From JAAZPT01 sp034180455 (GTDB taxonomy: Bacteria; Bacillota; Clostridia; Christensenellales; Aristaeellaceae), in the NCBI GenBank assembly GCA_034180455.1, contig JAXFOG010000018.1, positions 1-64,000 on the forward strand: a stretch of 64,000 nt of DNA. Reading direction: 5' to 3'. The number at the start of each line of letters is the position of its first letter. Position 1 is the stretch's first letter. Shown here piece by piece: positions 56,465 through 64,000 of this stretch. Made by a program: the position numbers and the translations under genes. A model generated the notes under the pieces. The model saw only the letters and a list, made by a program, of their open reading frames with translations. It was not told the origin of the DNA and did no database searches.

Positions 56465-58228
56465 ATGTTTATCAATAAATATCTTGTGAATTTCGCTCGT
56501 GGACATGGAGCGTTGATAGTCGGTTCTTGTTTGCTTCAGCTTTTGATAACAGCTTTAGGAACAACGGTTTCACTTTGTATTGCTTTTATCATTCGCATGC
56601 TTCAGGGCGAGACCCGAATCCTGTTTTTTTCTCGAACCTGGCAGATTTTTTTAGTGGTTGCCGCCCTGCTCGTGACCCGCTTTGTGCTCTCAAAAAGAAA
56701 AGCCATTGTCTCGGAGCTCTGCAGTCTTGAAATAAAAACGGCATTGCGAGCAAGTCTGCTCAACAAGCTGTTTTCTCTCGGCCCCGCTTACATGGGCAAA
56801 GAACGCACCGGAAATATTGCCTCCACTGTATCCAGTAAAGTCGAATACCTCAATGAGTATTACACAATCTACCTTCCCGCGGCCATTTCTGCCTTAATTA
56901 ACGCAGTCATACTGATTGCAGTGCTTATGCACTTCAATGCTTTGACGGCGTGGATCTGTGTTGCAGGCTGCATTGGGATGACACTATGCCCTATGTTGTT
57001 CTATTTTCTCATGCGCGAGCGCGGTAAGAAAGAGATGTGGGCATATAGCCAATATTACAGCGACTGCCTGGATAGCCTGCAAGGTATGTCAACGCTAAAG
57101 GCGTTTAATGCCGACGATCGTCAGAAAGCGCTTATACACGATAAGGGAGAGGCTCTGCGCCGGGCGATTATGGGCCAGCTCCGTATTACTACGTTGGAAA
57201 ATGTGGCTCTGCAATTTTTTATCGGGCTTGGAGGCGCGGTTTCCATTGCCGTGGCTGCATATCAGTGCGTGGCAGAGAACATGACACAGAGCAATCTGGT
57301 ATATGCTTTATTTCTCATAGGCGCATGCTTTATGCCCATGAATTCGCTTATCAGTGCGTGGCATCTGGGTTATCGCGGTGTAGTGGCTTCCTATTCCATA
57401 ACAGAATTACTTGCCGCAAAAGGGAAGCTGTCCCTTTCAGCTGTAAATTTGCTTAGTACAGAAGCAGTTGAGCCGTTTAAGGGAGATATTCGGTTTGACA
57501 GAGTTTTCTTTTCATATAATGAAAAAGACGGCGATGTTTTGAAAGATATTTCTTTTACTATTCCACATGGTTCAACTACTGCGCTTGTAGGAATGTCAGG
57601 CAGTGGGAAATCGACCATTGCCAACCTTCTTGCCGGTTTTTATTCCGTTGAGAATGGTGCGGTTATAGTAGACGGAAAACGACTTAACGATAAAACTGTC
57701 TGGAGCATACAAAATCAAATCGCAGCAGTATGGCAGGACTGCCGTCTGTTTTATGGAACAGTGGAAGAGAATATACTGATCGGAAGGCCGGGAGCTAGCC
57801 ACGAAGATGTTGTAAGAGCTGCCAAAGAGGCAAATATTCACGACTTTGTTGTAAGCCTTCCGGACGGATATAATACTTTGCTCGGCGAAGGTGGTGCTCG
57901 TTTCTCCGGCGGTGAGCGGCAGAGAATTGCGTTAGCCAGAGCATTTTTGAGAGATGCACCCATTGTAATTCTGGATGAGGCTACATCTTCCTTAGACCGA
58001 CGCAATGAAATGGCAATCCAGCAGAGTCTTCAAACATTGAGCCAAGGGAAAACGGCGCTTGTGATAGCGCACAGGCTTGCCACCATACAGGCAGCCGACC
58101 AGATTATTTTAATGGAAAACGGGATGATTGCAGATATCGGAACTCATGACCAGCTTCTCAAAACATCAGAGCGTTATCGCACGCTGATGGGGAATCAGCT
58201 GACAGGAGGCGATTACTATGAAGAATAA
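56465..58228 (+). CDS. ABC half-transporter (CydD-like), first of pair in the uptake operon
   Basis: 587 residues with six spans (about 15-310) and an ATPase: GMSGSGKST, FSGGERQR, ILDEATSSLD, AHRLATI. The membrane part has the look of CydD/CydC-type exporters. Within an operon with FecB, FecCD and FecE it recalls YbtPQ or IrtAB, half-transporters that bring siderophores across the membrane. The direction is not proven. Coupled to the next gene by an 11-bp overlap. Confidence 0.88.
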   Translation: MFINKYLVNFARGHGALIVGSCLLQLLITALGTTVSLCIAFIIRMLQGETRILFFSRTWQIFLVVAALLVTRFVLSKRKAIVSELCSLEIKTALRASLLNKLFSLGPAYMGKERTGNIASTVSSKVEYLNEYYTIYLPAAISALINAVILIAVLMHFNALTAWICVAGCIGMTLCPMLFYFLMRERGKKEMWAYSQYYSDCLDSLQGMSTLKAFNADDRQKALIHDKGEALRRAIMGQLRITTLENVALQFFIGLGGAVSIAVAAYQCVAENMTQSNLVYALFLIGACFMPMNSLISAWHLGYRGVVASYSITELLAAKGKLSLSAVNLLSTEAVEPFKGDIRFDRVFFSYNEKDGDVLKDISFTIPHGSTTALVGMSGSGKSTIANLLAGFYSVENGAVIVDGKRLNDKTVWSIQNQIAAVWQDCRLFYGTVEENILIGRPGASHEDVVRAAKEANIHDFVVSLPDGYNTLLGEGGARFSGGERQRIALARAFLRDAPIVILDEATSSLDRRNEMAIQQSLQTLSQGKTALVIAHRLATIQAADQIILMENGMIADIGTHDQLLKTSERYRTLMGNQLTGGDYYEE

Positions 58229-59999
58229 AACAACAAGAATCAGCTACGCTGTCCGGTTGAGCCACTATATTAAAGGTTTTGGTTGGTATCTGTTTGCTGC
58301 TATTTTATGCAACATGAGTTTTAAGCTACTGCCATTGCTGACCAGCTTGGCCACCTCATACCTAGTAAGCAGTGTATTGATAGGAGATACCAGCCATGTT
58401 GTCCGCCTTTTGGCGACTACGGGCATACTTGTACTCCTCACGGCTCTCTTTTCATATCTTGACGTACAGGTCAGCCATGATATGGCATACAGAATACTTA
58501 CACAGCTTCGGGATCGCTGCTATGATAAACTGAACGATTTAGCTCCGGCGGCCCTAATGGGCAAACGAAGCGGAGATATGATCAGCATCGTTCTTGGTGA
58601 CGTGGAGCAGCTTGAATGGTTTTATGCTCACACCATCGGACAGTTGGTCGTGGCCGTGGCTGTTCCGGCCGCAGCCTTGATTTTCATGGGGTGGCTTTCC
58701 TGGTTGCTACCGGCAATAATTCTTCCGTTCATTGTTTTGCTGATATTAATTCCGCGCTATACCGCAGGTAAAGCCAATGAACAAGGCAGCAAAGTAAAGC
58801 AGGCAACGGGAATTCTTCATGCAATTATCGTTGATGGAGTGCAGGGTCTCAAGGACATTATATCCTTCCGCTGGCAGCAGGAGTATATGAAACGTTTCTA
58901 TTGTGCTGATCGGAATTGTTCCGAAGCCTCCATTGCATACGCCAAGCGCCGTGCAGATGAGAACCGAGGCATTACGCTGATTATGGGTCTGGCGTCTCTT
59001 GCTGCGAATATTGCGGCAGTGGCGCTAGTAGTCGCGGGTAAAATACCAGTCATATGGCTGATGCCGCTGTTTGTTTTATCTTCCGCAATTTTCGTTCCAA
59101 TTCAGGAAGCTCTGTCTATGAGCACAAATTACGGTCTTATTTTTGGCGCGGCAGAGAGAGTTCTTGCTCTGTTTGACATGCAGCCTGCAGTACAAGACAG
59201 CGGAGAGGAAACCGTCGAATGCTGTGACGGAGTTGTTGTGCGCTTTGAAAACGTGAGCTTTTCGTATCCAGCCACCGGAGAGGATAAGCCGAGCACTGCT
59301 GTTTTGAAGGGCTTGGACTTTGAATTTCATACCGGAGAAACCGTAGCTCTTGTGGGGGCATCAGGTGAAGGAAAGACTACTGTGGCCCGACTCTTGCAAC
59401 GGTTTTGGGATGTTGATGCCGGTAAAATAACCATAAACGGTCTCGATGTTCGTGAGCTTAGCGTTGACAGCCTTCGCCGCGCAGTCACCGTTGTTCCACA
59501 GGAGGTATACCTGTTCAATGTAAGTGTGGCAGAAAATTTGCGTCTTGCGCGCCTAGACGCCTCTGATTTCGAGATTCGCGAAGCCGCACAGCTGGCACGA
59601 GCAGATAACTTTATCAGCAAGCTGCCGGACGGTTATAAAACTCTGATCGGGGAACGCGGCTTGCGTTTGTCAGGCGGAGAAAAACAGAGATTGTCTATTG
59701 CCCAGGCTTTCTTGAAAAATGCACCTATTCTGGTGTTAGACGAAGCCAGTGCCAATCTCGATGCCGAAAACGAGCGCATGATCAATGAAGCTGTATCCCA
59801 TCTAAAGAGAGGCCGTGCAACTTTGGTAATTGCTCATCGTATTTCAACCATTCGCAGCGCTGACAGGGTAGTAATGGTAAAGGATGGTCGTGCTATAGCA
59901 AGTGGTAGTTATAAAGATCTCATAGGCACCTGCCCTGATTTTAGAGAATTAATTGGAGAAGAATATGAAGACAGCAATAAAAAACAAAAGGGAAAATAA
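58218..59999 (+). CDS. ABC half-transporter, second of pair in the uptake operon
   Basis: 593 residues: six spans, then GASGEGKTT (Walker A with Glu in place of Ser/Gly), LSGGEKQRLS, VLDEASANLDAENE and AHRISTI. ACAGGAGG precedes the ATG. Likely heterodimer partner of the previous protein. Its end overlaps the permease gene by 35 bp, so the three are translationally coupled. Confidence 0.9.
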   Translation: MKNKTTRISYAVRLSHYIKGFGWYLFAAILCNMSFKLLPLLTSLATSYLVSSVLIGDTSHVVRLLATTGILVLLTALFSYLDVQVSHDMAYRILTQLRDRCYDKLNDLAPAALMGKRSGDMISIVLGDVEQLEWFYAHTIGQLVVAVAVPAAALIFMGWLSWLLPAIILPFIVLLILIPRYTAGKANEQGSKVKQATGILHAIIVDGVQGLKDIISFRWQQEYMKRFYCADRNCSEASIAYAKRRADENRGITLIMGLASLAANIAAVALVVAGKIPVIWLMPLFVLSSAIFVPIQEALSMSTNYGLIFGAAERVLALFDMQPAVQDSGEETVECCDGVVVRFENVSFSYPATGEDKPSTAVLKGLDFEFHTGETVALVGASGEGKTTVARLLQRFWDVDAGKITINGLDVRELSVDSLRRAVTVVPQEVYLFNVSVAENLRLARLDASDFEIREAAQLARADNFISKLPDGYKTLIGERGLRLSGGEKQRLSIAQAFLKNAPILVLDEASANLDAENERMINEAVSHLKRGRATLVIAHRISTIRSADRVVMVKDGRAIASGSYKDLIGTCPDFRELIGEEYEDSNKKQKGK

Positions 60000-61035
60000 G
60001 CGCCCCCAAAAGCTTTTAGCGGCGTTGTTGCCGGTACTTATTATTTCGATTTTTTTCAGTATTCTCGGCGGTATTTTGCTCGGGACAGCGGAGCTTACGC
60101 CAAGGACAGTACTGGATGTACTTCGCACTAAGATGTTTGGGATTCAGGGAATAGAGCTACAACGTTCCGCGATCAGCATTGTTTGGGAGCTACGATTTCC
60201 CCGTGTTCTGTTAGCCCTGGCTGCCGGAGGCGGACTTGCTGTAGCAGGCGCAGCTATGCAGGCAGTTACACAGAATGTTATGGCAGATCCTTATATTTTA
60301 GGGGCATCAAGCGGCGCTTCAGCAGCGGTAGCGTTTGCCTTTGTTCTCGGCGGTGCGTTCTCAAGGTCAAGCATTCTAATATCAGGAATGGCTTTCACTG
60401 GGGCTATGCTGGCGCTATTTCTGGTGTATTCTGTCGGAAGAGTTGGAAGCGCAGGCTCAGCCAGCAGTCTGGTTTTGTCTGGTATGGCAATCAGTGTAAT
60501 TCTTACTGCGACTACTCAATTTTTCATCTCTGTAGCTCCGGACACTTATACGGTCAGAAATATCACCGCATGGACGATGGGCAGTCTGAGCAGTGCGCGC
60601 TGGAACACCATCGGTTTCCCGTGCATTGCAGCGGTCTCCGGTTCTGTTATTTTGATGCTTATGTCGCGGGCATATAATTTGCTTTCTCAAGGCGATGAGA
60701 CAGCCGTCAGCCTCGGGCTTGATGTAAGAGCGCTAAAACGGACAACAATTATCGTTGTGTCGTTCATAACCGGAGCTGTCGTTTCCGTTGGGGGCGTGAT
60801 CGGGTTTATCGGCTTTATCGTTCCTCATGTGGTGCGTTTCCTTCTCGGCTCCGATCATAGGCGTGTATTCCCGTTTTCCTTCCTTATCGGAGGGCTGTTT
60901 CTGATGTGGATGGACGTGCTGGCGCGCACAGCCATAGCCCCGAAGGAATTACCTGTAGGAATCTTCACCGCGTTTTGCGGTGGGCCGTTCTTTATTTGGT
61001 TGCTATACAGAAAAAATCGCTATGGGAGAATGTGA
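59965..61035 (+). CDS. FecCD-family metallophore permease
   Basis: 356-residue BtuC-like permease, about ten spans: PRVLLALAAGGGLAVAGAAMQ, DPYILGASSGAS, the coupling-helix region GFIGFIVPHVVRFLLG and KELPVGIFTAFCGGPFF. Starts at ATG 59965 behind GGAGAAG. Only one permease gene is present, so it must form a homodimer. Works with the receptor at 55358 and the ATPase at 61046. Confidence 0.93.
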   Translation: MKTAIKNKRENKRPQKLLAALLPVLIISIFFSILGGILLGTAELTPRTVLDVLRTKMFGIQGIELQRSAISIVWELRFPRVLLALAAGGGLAVAGAAMQAVTQNVMADPYILGASSGASAAVAFAFVLGGAFSRSSILISGMAFTGAMLALFLVYSVGRVGSAGSASSLVLSGMAISVILTATTQFFISVAPDTYTVRNITAWTMGSLSSARWNTIGFPCIAAVSGSVILMLMSRAYNLLSQGDETAVSLGLDVRALKRTTIIVVSFITGAVVSVGGVIGFIGFIVPHVVRFLLGSDHRRVFPFSFLIGGLFLMWMDVLARTAIAPKELPVGIFTAFCGGPFFIWLLYRKNRYGRM

Positions 61036-61045
61036 GGTCTGTGTT

Positions 61046-61819
61046 ATGGAAAACAAGGTGGAAATCCGCGACCTGTCTTACAAGGTGCCGGATATGGAAA
61101 TACTTCGAGATGTGTCTATGAGAGTGGAAAATGAACAGTTTATCGGACTAATCGGCCCAAATGGCAGTGGCAAAACATCCCTGCTAAAACATATATATCG
61201 TGCTCTTCCTCCCCAAAAACGGACAGTCTTTATCAATGGTCGTGAGGTGGAGTCTTATTCCTACAGGGAAACTGCTCGTCATGTCACCGTTATGCGTCAG
61301 GAAAATTCTTCGGATTTTGATTATTCGATTCTTGAGATGGTGTTGATGGGGCGAGCTCCTTACAGAAAATACTATGAACCGGATACAAACGAGGACAAAG
61401 AAATTGCCCACTATGCACTCTGCTTTGTAGGAATGGAGGATAAGGCGGATCGCTCTTTTTCTACATTGTCCGGAGGGGAAAAACAGCGGGTGCTAATTGC
61501 CCGCTCTTTAGCCCAGGAAGCGGATATATTGCTGCTGGACGAGCCTACAAATCATCTGGATGTACACTATCAATGGCTCGTTATGGAAACAATTTCAAAG
61601 CTTAAGAAAACGGTGCTTTCTGTATTCCATGATCTGAATCTTGCGTGCCGATTCTGCGACTATATCTATGTTCTTAAAGACGGTCGAATCGTTTCTCACG
61701 GCAGGCCGGAGCTTGTTGTAACACCGGAAATGCTCTCGGACATATTCGGCGTCAAAGCTGATATTATAAGTGTAGGAGCCGGAAAGCCTTATGTCATTTA
61801 TCAAAACAGTTTGCCATAA
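61046..61819 (+). CDS. FecE-family metallophore ATPase
   Basis: 257 residues with GPNGSGKTSLL, the Q-loop VMRQEN, LSGGEKQRVLIARSL, LLLDEPTNHLD and switch His in VFHDLN. Powers the FecCD permease. ATG 61046 is chosen for GAGGTC upstream; longer starts at 61022 or 60980 lie inside the permease gene. Last gene of the operon. Confidence 0.93.
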   Translation: MENKVEIRDLSYKVPDMEILRDVSMRVENEQFIGLIGPNGSGKTSLLKHIYRALPPQKRTVFINGREVESYSYRETARHVTVMRQENSSDFDYSILEMVLMGRAPYRKYYEPDTNEDKEIAHYALCFVGMEDKADRSFSTLSGGEKQRVLIARSLAQEADILLLDEPTNHLDVHYQWLVMETISKLKKTVLSVFHDLNLACRFCDYIYVLKDGRIVSHGRPELVVTPEMLSDIFGVKADIISVGAGKPYVIYQNSLP

Positions 61820-61832
61820 AGCACATACTTGC

Positions 61833-61860
61833 GAGTGTTTGACTTTTACTGAAAACACTC
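61833..61860 (+). repeat. Inverted repeat after the uptake operon
   Basis: GAGTGTTT/AAACACTC, 8-bp stem with a 12-base loop, 14 bp after the FecE stop. No T run on the plus strand, so at best a weak terminator or processing site. Confidence 0.4.
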
Positions 61861-61953
61861 TGAACCGCTTGTAGTCTGGGTTTTTCCGTTTGAAGCTTCT
61901 GAAAACTTCATCGGAACGCGTAAGAAGTCCTTCAACTGGAGAACGTGATAATT

Positions 61954-62067
61954 ATGAAAATCATATCAATAAAAAGAATTGAATTACCCAAATTGGATAT
62001 ATTTACTGTCGATACACAAGCTTTAGAAAGGGATTTAAGAGATTGGAAGAAGCATTTGATTACGTAG
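61954..62067 (+). CDS. Small 37-codon open frame, unrecognised
   Basis: ATG behind GGAGAACG; peptide MKIISIKRIELPKLDIFTVD then an acidic/basic tail ending LRDWKKHLIT. It may be a real small protein or the end of a deleted element gene. The codon use is AT-rich, unlike the operon just upstream. No family recognised. Confidence 0.3.
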   Translation: MKIISIKRIELPKLDIFTVDTQALERDLRDWKKHLIT

Positions 62068-62124
62068 GTCACTTTAATTCGAAATACTAAAAAACATACT
62101 TGCGCCTCATGATAAGACGTGTTT

Positions 62125-62170
62125 AAGAAAGCGGGCATGGACAGAAAAGCCTTTCCATGCCCGCTTTCTT
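62125..62170 (+). terminator. Very strong terminator, 16-bp perfect stem
   Basis: AAGAAAGCGGGCATGG (62125-62140) pairs with 62155-62170, then TTTGTTTG. Confidence 0.85.
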
Positions 62171-62213
62171 TGTTTGACAAAGTCATTAAGACCTGAGAAA
62201 GCTCAACGCAGAG

Positions 62214-62243
62214 AAGCGGCGGAAATGAATTGCCGTCGCTTTT
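62214..62243 (+). terminator. Second hairpin before the XRE gene
   Basis: AAGCGGCGG pairs with CCGTCGCTT (one G-T), then TTT. The rest of 62244-62500 contains no gene that I can support. Confidence 0.6.
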
Positions 62244-62515
62244 AATTATCGTCCTTTTTTGAAATGACAGGTGATATTTATGTTATCACAAGAATTCATA
62301 CACGACACTTATCTGCGAACAAAGAATTTCATTAAATTGATCAGTGTATTCTTGCAACCTTATATAGCAAGAATTTTTGCCTGTAACTATATATTAAATC
62401 ATGCCCGAACTCGAAGCAAAAACGCCTCGAGTATTTTTTTCTCTCAAAATATATTCAGATGCCGCAATCCGCCTCTGCTTTCTTGCAGAAAAACAGAAAT
62501 TCGGAGGTGACATAG

Positions 62516-62821
62516 ATGAGATTTGACATAAAAGCTTTTGGCATAAGGATAAAAATGCTCCGTAATGGTCGGAGAAATGGAAACAAGAAACTTACACAGG
62601 AACAGATGGCAGTAGATTTGAATATCTGTGAACAATTTTTGCGAAAGATTGAATATGGTCAAATATGCCCCTCCATAGAACTGCTTGTAGAGATCAGCCA
62701 CTATTTTGATGTAACCATGGATTACTTGATCTTGGGAAAAGAAACGGGTGTCGGCAGACTCCGATACAATCTGCAAGATGTGATAGATGCTCTTCTGTCC
62801 ATCATGGAAACCCTGCCATAA
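62516..62821 (+). CDS. XRE-family helix-turn-helix regulator of conjugative elements
   Basis: 101 residues. Helix-turn-helix at about 25-70: KKLTQEQMAVDLNICEQFLRKIEYG, PSIELLVEISHYFDVTMDYLILG. This single-domain type occurs widely on Tn1549-like elements, where it controls element genes. GGAGGTGACATAG precedes the ATG. Intact. No operator could be assigned. Confidence 0.85.
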   Translation: MRFDIKAFGIRIKMLRNGRRNGNKKLTQEQMAVDLNICEQFLRKIEYGQICPSIELLVEISHYFDVTMDYLILGKETGVGRLRYNLQDVIDALLSIMETLP

Positions 62822-63134
62822 AAGTGGTACAAACCAGGGCACTTACTGGTACAGTCAGGCGCTCAAAATTAAGGGCAAATCCGATTAAACTAACGATAGA
62901 GCTGGGTGGCATGATGCCAATTCACTTATAGATGTTTGCAGATGGTCAAAGCTCTACTGTTCCTTGAAAACTTCATAATCATTCATCAGGCACATTCCTG
63001 TATATGCGTTAAAGCGCAAGCCACATCAGCTGTGCGCCATGACCTTAGAGGCAGGGTACTTTCAAGTAAGAGGTATCTAGATAATACAAGAAAAGTTTAT
63101 TGTGAAGGGTATCTAGCAAATTTGCAAAGGTGAT
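62822..63134 (+). other. Gap with an unrecognised open frame
   Basis: 312 bp between the XRE gene and the phage lysis remnants. A frame from 62936 to 63133 ends SSKRYLDNTRKVYCEGYLAN and may be the tail of a deleted phage gene, since the next gene's ribosome site (AAAGGTGAT) directly follows. A 9-bp direct repeat GGTATCTAG occurs at 63072 and 63108. Nothing else seen. Confidence 0.35.
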
Positions 63135-63380
63135 ATGATAGACAGCGGAATATTGATAGCCATAATAACTGGATTTTTTGCAGTTGTTGGGCAAGTAATT
63201 ATTTCTAAGCGCATGGAGAAAGATCTATACCATAAGCTAGATAAGCACTAAGCCGTTACGGACACAAAAATCGAAGAACTAACACGAGAAGTGTGTGAAC
63301 ACAACAATTTTGCCAAAAGAATACCTGTTATGGAAGAGAAGATACGAAATCTTGAAACAAGAATGGAGGATAACAAATGA
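63135..63380 (+). pseudogene. Phage lysis-module membrane protein (XhlA-like) with an in-frame stop
   Basis: 81 codons: N-terminal membrane segment (ILIAIITGFFAVVGQVII), then a coiled coil TDTKIEELTREV, PVMEEKIRNLETRM. TAA at 63249-63251 replaces a probable CAA (DKH-AVTD). It sits just before the holin gene with an ATGA overlap, as in clostridial prophages. Broken. Confidence 0.7.
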
Positions 63381-63595
63381 AATTAGATAATAAGACTTAC
63401 GATATATTAAAATGGGTGGCACAGTTTTTACTACCTGGACTTGGAACACTATATTTTGCACTTGCCAATATTTGAAAGTTCGCCTATGGAGAAGAAGTCG
63501 TTGGTACTATAACATCGATAGATGCCTTCCTTGGCGTTTTACTTGGAATAAGTACTGAAAATTATAATAAGAATTTGGGTAATGACAAAAACTAA
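63377..63595 (+). pseudogene. Phage holin (r1t-like) with an in-frame TGA
   Basis: 72 codons, two membrane segments: WVAQFLLPGLGTLYFALANI and GTITSIDAFLGVLLGIS. TGA at 63473-63475 stands where the family has Trp. Holins open the membrane for the endolysin; the endolysin gene that should follow is absent. Broken. Confidence 0.75.
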
Positions 63596-63775
63596 CAATT
63601 TAATTCTTAGCTAGAACGATTACTGGCTAGGAAAATCAATTAATTTAATAAAAAGAATTGGTCCTGATGATTTTCTTAATAGAAAATTTGTTGGGACTTT
63701 TTTATTTTTGACCGGAAAATGACCTTCAAAAAACACTTAACAAAGACGAGTAAATGAACTCTTATAACTAATGAC

Positions 63776-63821
63776 AAACAATGCCTACTTTAGAGAAATC
63801 TAGGGTAGGCATTGTTTTTTT
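63776..63821 (+). terminator. Strong intrinsic terminator
   Basis: Perfect 13-bp stem AAACAATGCCTAC/GTAGGCATTGTTT (63805-63817) with a T run; a weaker hairpin GTCC/GGAC with T run lies near 63666-63706. The 63596-63914 stretch otherwise holds no gene. Confidence 0.9.
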
Positions 63822-63914
63822 AATTTTTTTATAAATACCGTCAGATTTCACCTTCTCCCAAGGCTACCTAATAGAAGGGCAAAAGAAAAGTCCTTCAGAA
63901 ATGGAGGTAGAAAA

Positions 63915-64000
63915 ATGAAACACAAACTTCTAATCAGTGTTTCAAAAGAACCAAAAGCAGATGGATATGCCAATTGCAAGACAATCAAGCTAAGGGAAAG
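63915..64000 (+). CDS. Start of a small element-encoded protein, cut by the window edge
   Basis: 28 codons visible: MKHKLLISVSKEPKADGYAN then CKTIKLRE. ATG behind ATGGAGGTAG. I recall this start from a short conserved hypothetical protein of conjugative elements in Firmicutes, but the family has no name or function I can give. It shows that the element continues past the right edge. Confidence 0.55.
   Translation, partial: MKHKLLISVSKEPKADGYANCKTIKLRE

Larger units (their letters stand above)
39360..64000. mobile_element. Composite, decayed integrative element region downstream of rlmD
   Basis: Contains remnants of a Tn1549-type conjugative element (39.4-40.9 kb), a transporter cargo (41.0-48.1 kb), prophage genes (48.2-50.4 kb), AbiE toxin-antitoxin pieces (50.4-51.0 kb), a metallophore-type cargo (51.1-61.9 kb), an XRE regulator and prophage lysis genes (62.5-63.6 kb), and a new element gene at the right edge. 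GC content and codon use are visibly higher in the two cargo blocks than in the chromosome. No integrase, relaxase or right end lies inside the window. Confidence 0.8.

Noticed and set aside
61823..62104. 11-bp direct repeat ACATACTTGCG (61823 and 62094) as element ends
   Set aside because: It is short, flanks nothing mobile-looking except a 37-codon frame, and may be chance.
62271..62510. 79-residue frame before the XRE gene
   Set aside because: Composition is irregular, no family pattern is seen, and it ends at the ribosome site of the XRE gene. Probably non-coding or a remnant.
43510..63480. Stop-codon recoding (TGA as Trp, TAG as Gln) to explain in-frame stops
   Set aside because: All three stop codons occur as interruptions in the element, while chromosomal genes end normally at TAA, TAG and TGA. 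Point decay is simpler.
1..64000. CRISPR arrays, tRNA and rRNA genes, complete insertion sequences
   Set aside because: I saw no regularly spaced repeats, no tRNA-like cloverleaf with CCA end, no rRNA sequence and no intact transposase or integrase.

Overview
The window is AT-rich DNA from a low-GC Gram-positive anaerobe, most likely a member of the Clostridia. This rests on strong AGGAGG-type ribosome binding sites, a T-box leader in front of ileS, an L20 leader in front of infC-rpmI-rplT, RNase Y, a primary sigma factor next to dnaG, and Tn1549-type element genes. I cannot name the species.

Positions 1-39,360 are ordinary chromosome. On the minus strand lie ileS with its T-box, a NYN/LOTUS protein with an NAD synthetase, glycogen phosphorylase, a nuclease-helicase with a zinc peptidase, a polyphosphate polymerase (VTC) pair, and a long run of close or overlapping genes: glycosyltransferase, uvrB, a zinc-ribbon protein, a membrane-anchored protein, an ABC exporter, mannose-6-phosphate isomerase, VanY carboxypeptidase and WalJ-like hydrolase. 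On the plus strand follow queH, dgt, dnaG, rpoD, trmK, a Nif3 protein, a zinc-ribbon protein and pyrimidine-nucleoside phosphorylase, then infC-rpmI-rplT, rny, aroE-aroQ and rlmD. The notable points are an NAD synthetase that has lost its glutaminase cysteine, two genes (infC, aroE) that seem to start at non-AUG codons after the same leader pattern, and a frameshift in an A7 run in rlmD.

Positions 39,360-64,000 are a decayed mosaic of mobile elements inserted behind rlmD. Broken backbone genes of a Tn1549-type conjugative element (small membrane protein, RepA_N, TnpW, VirD4) are followed by a higher-GC cargo (TetR, MATE, a broken hydrolase, an ABC pair) bracketed by two copies of the virD4 tail. 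Next are prophage remnants (methyltransferase pieces, DUF4314, DUF6900, terminase). The terminase is fused in frame to the C-terminal part of an AbiEi antitoxin, followed by a truncated AbiEii toxin. A second cargo (51.1-61.9 kb) looks like a metallophore-uptake island: a broken 2-amino-thiazoline-4-carboxylate hydrolase relative, a START/transglutaminase protein, an AraC regulator fused to a siderophore-binding domain, a lipoprotein receptor, two ABC half-transporters, a FecCD permease and a FecE ATPase. The window ends with an XRE regulator, two lysis-module genes each carrying one in-frame stop, a strong terminator and the start of another element gene.

The mosaic separates into dead parts (transfer, replication, packaging, lysis, hydrolases) and intact parts (regulators and transporters). 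This suggests the element no longer moves by itself while its transport functions are kept.
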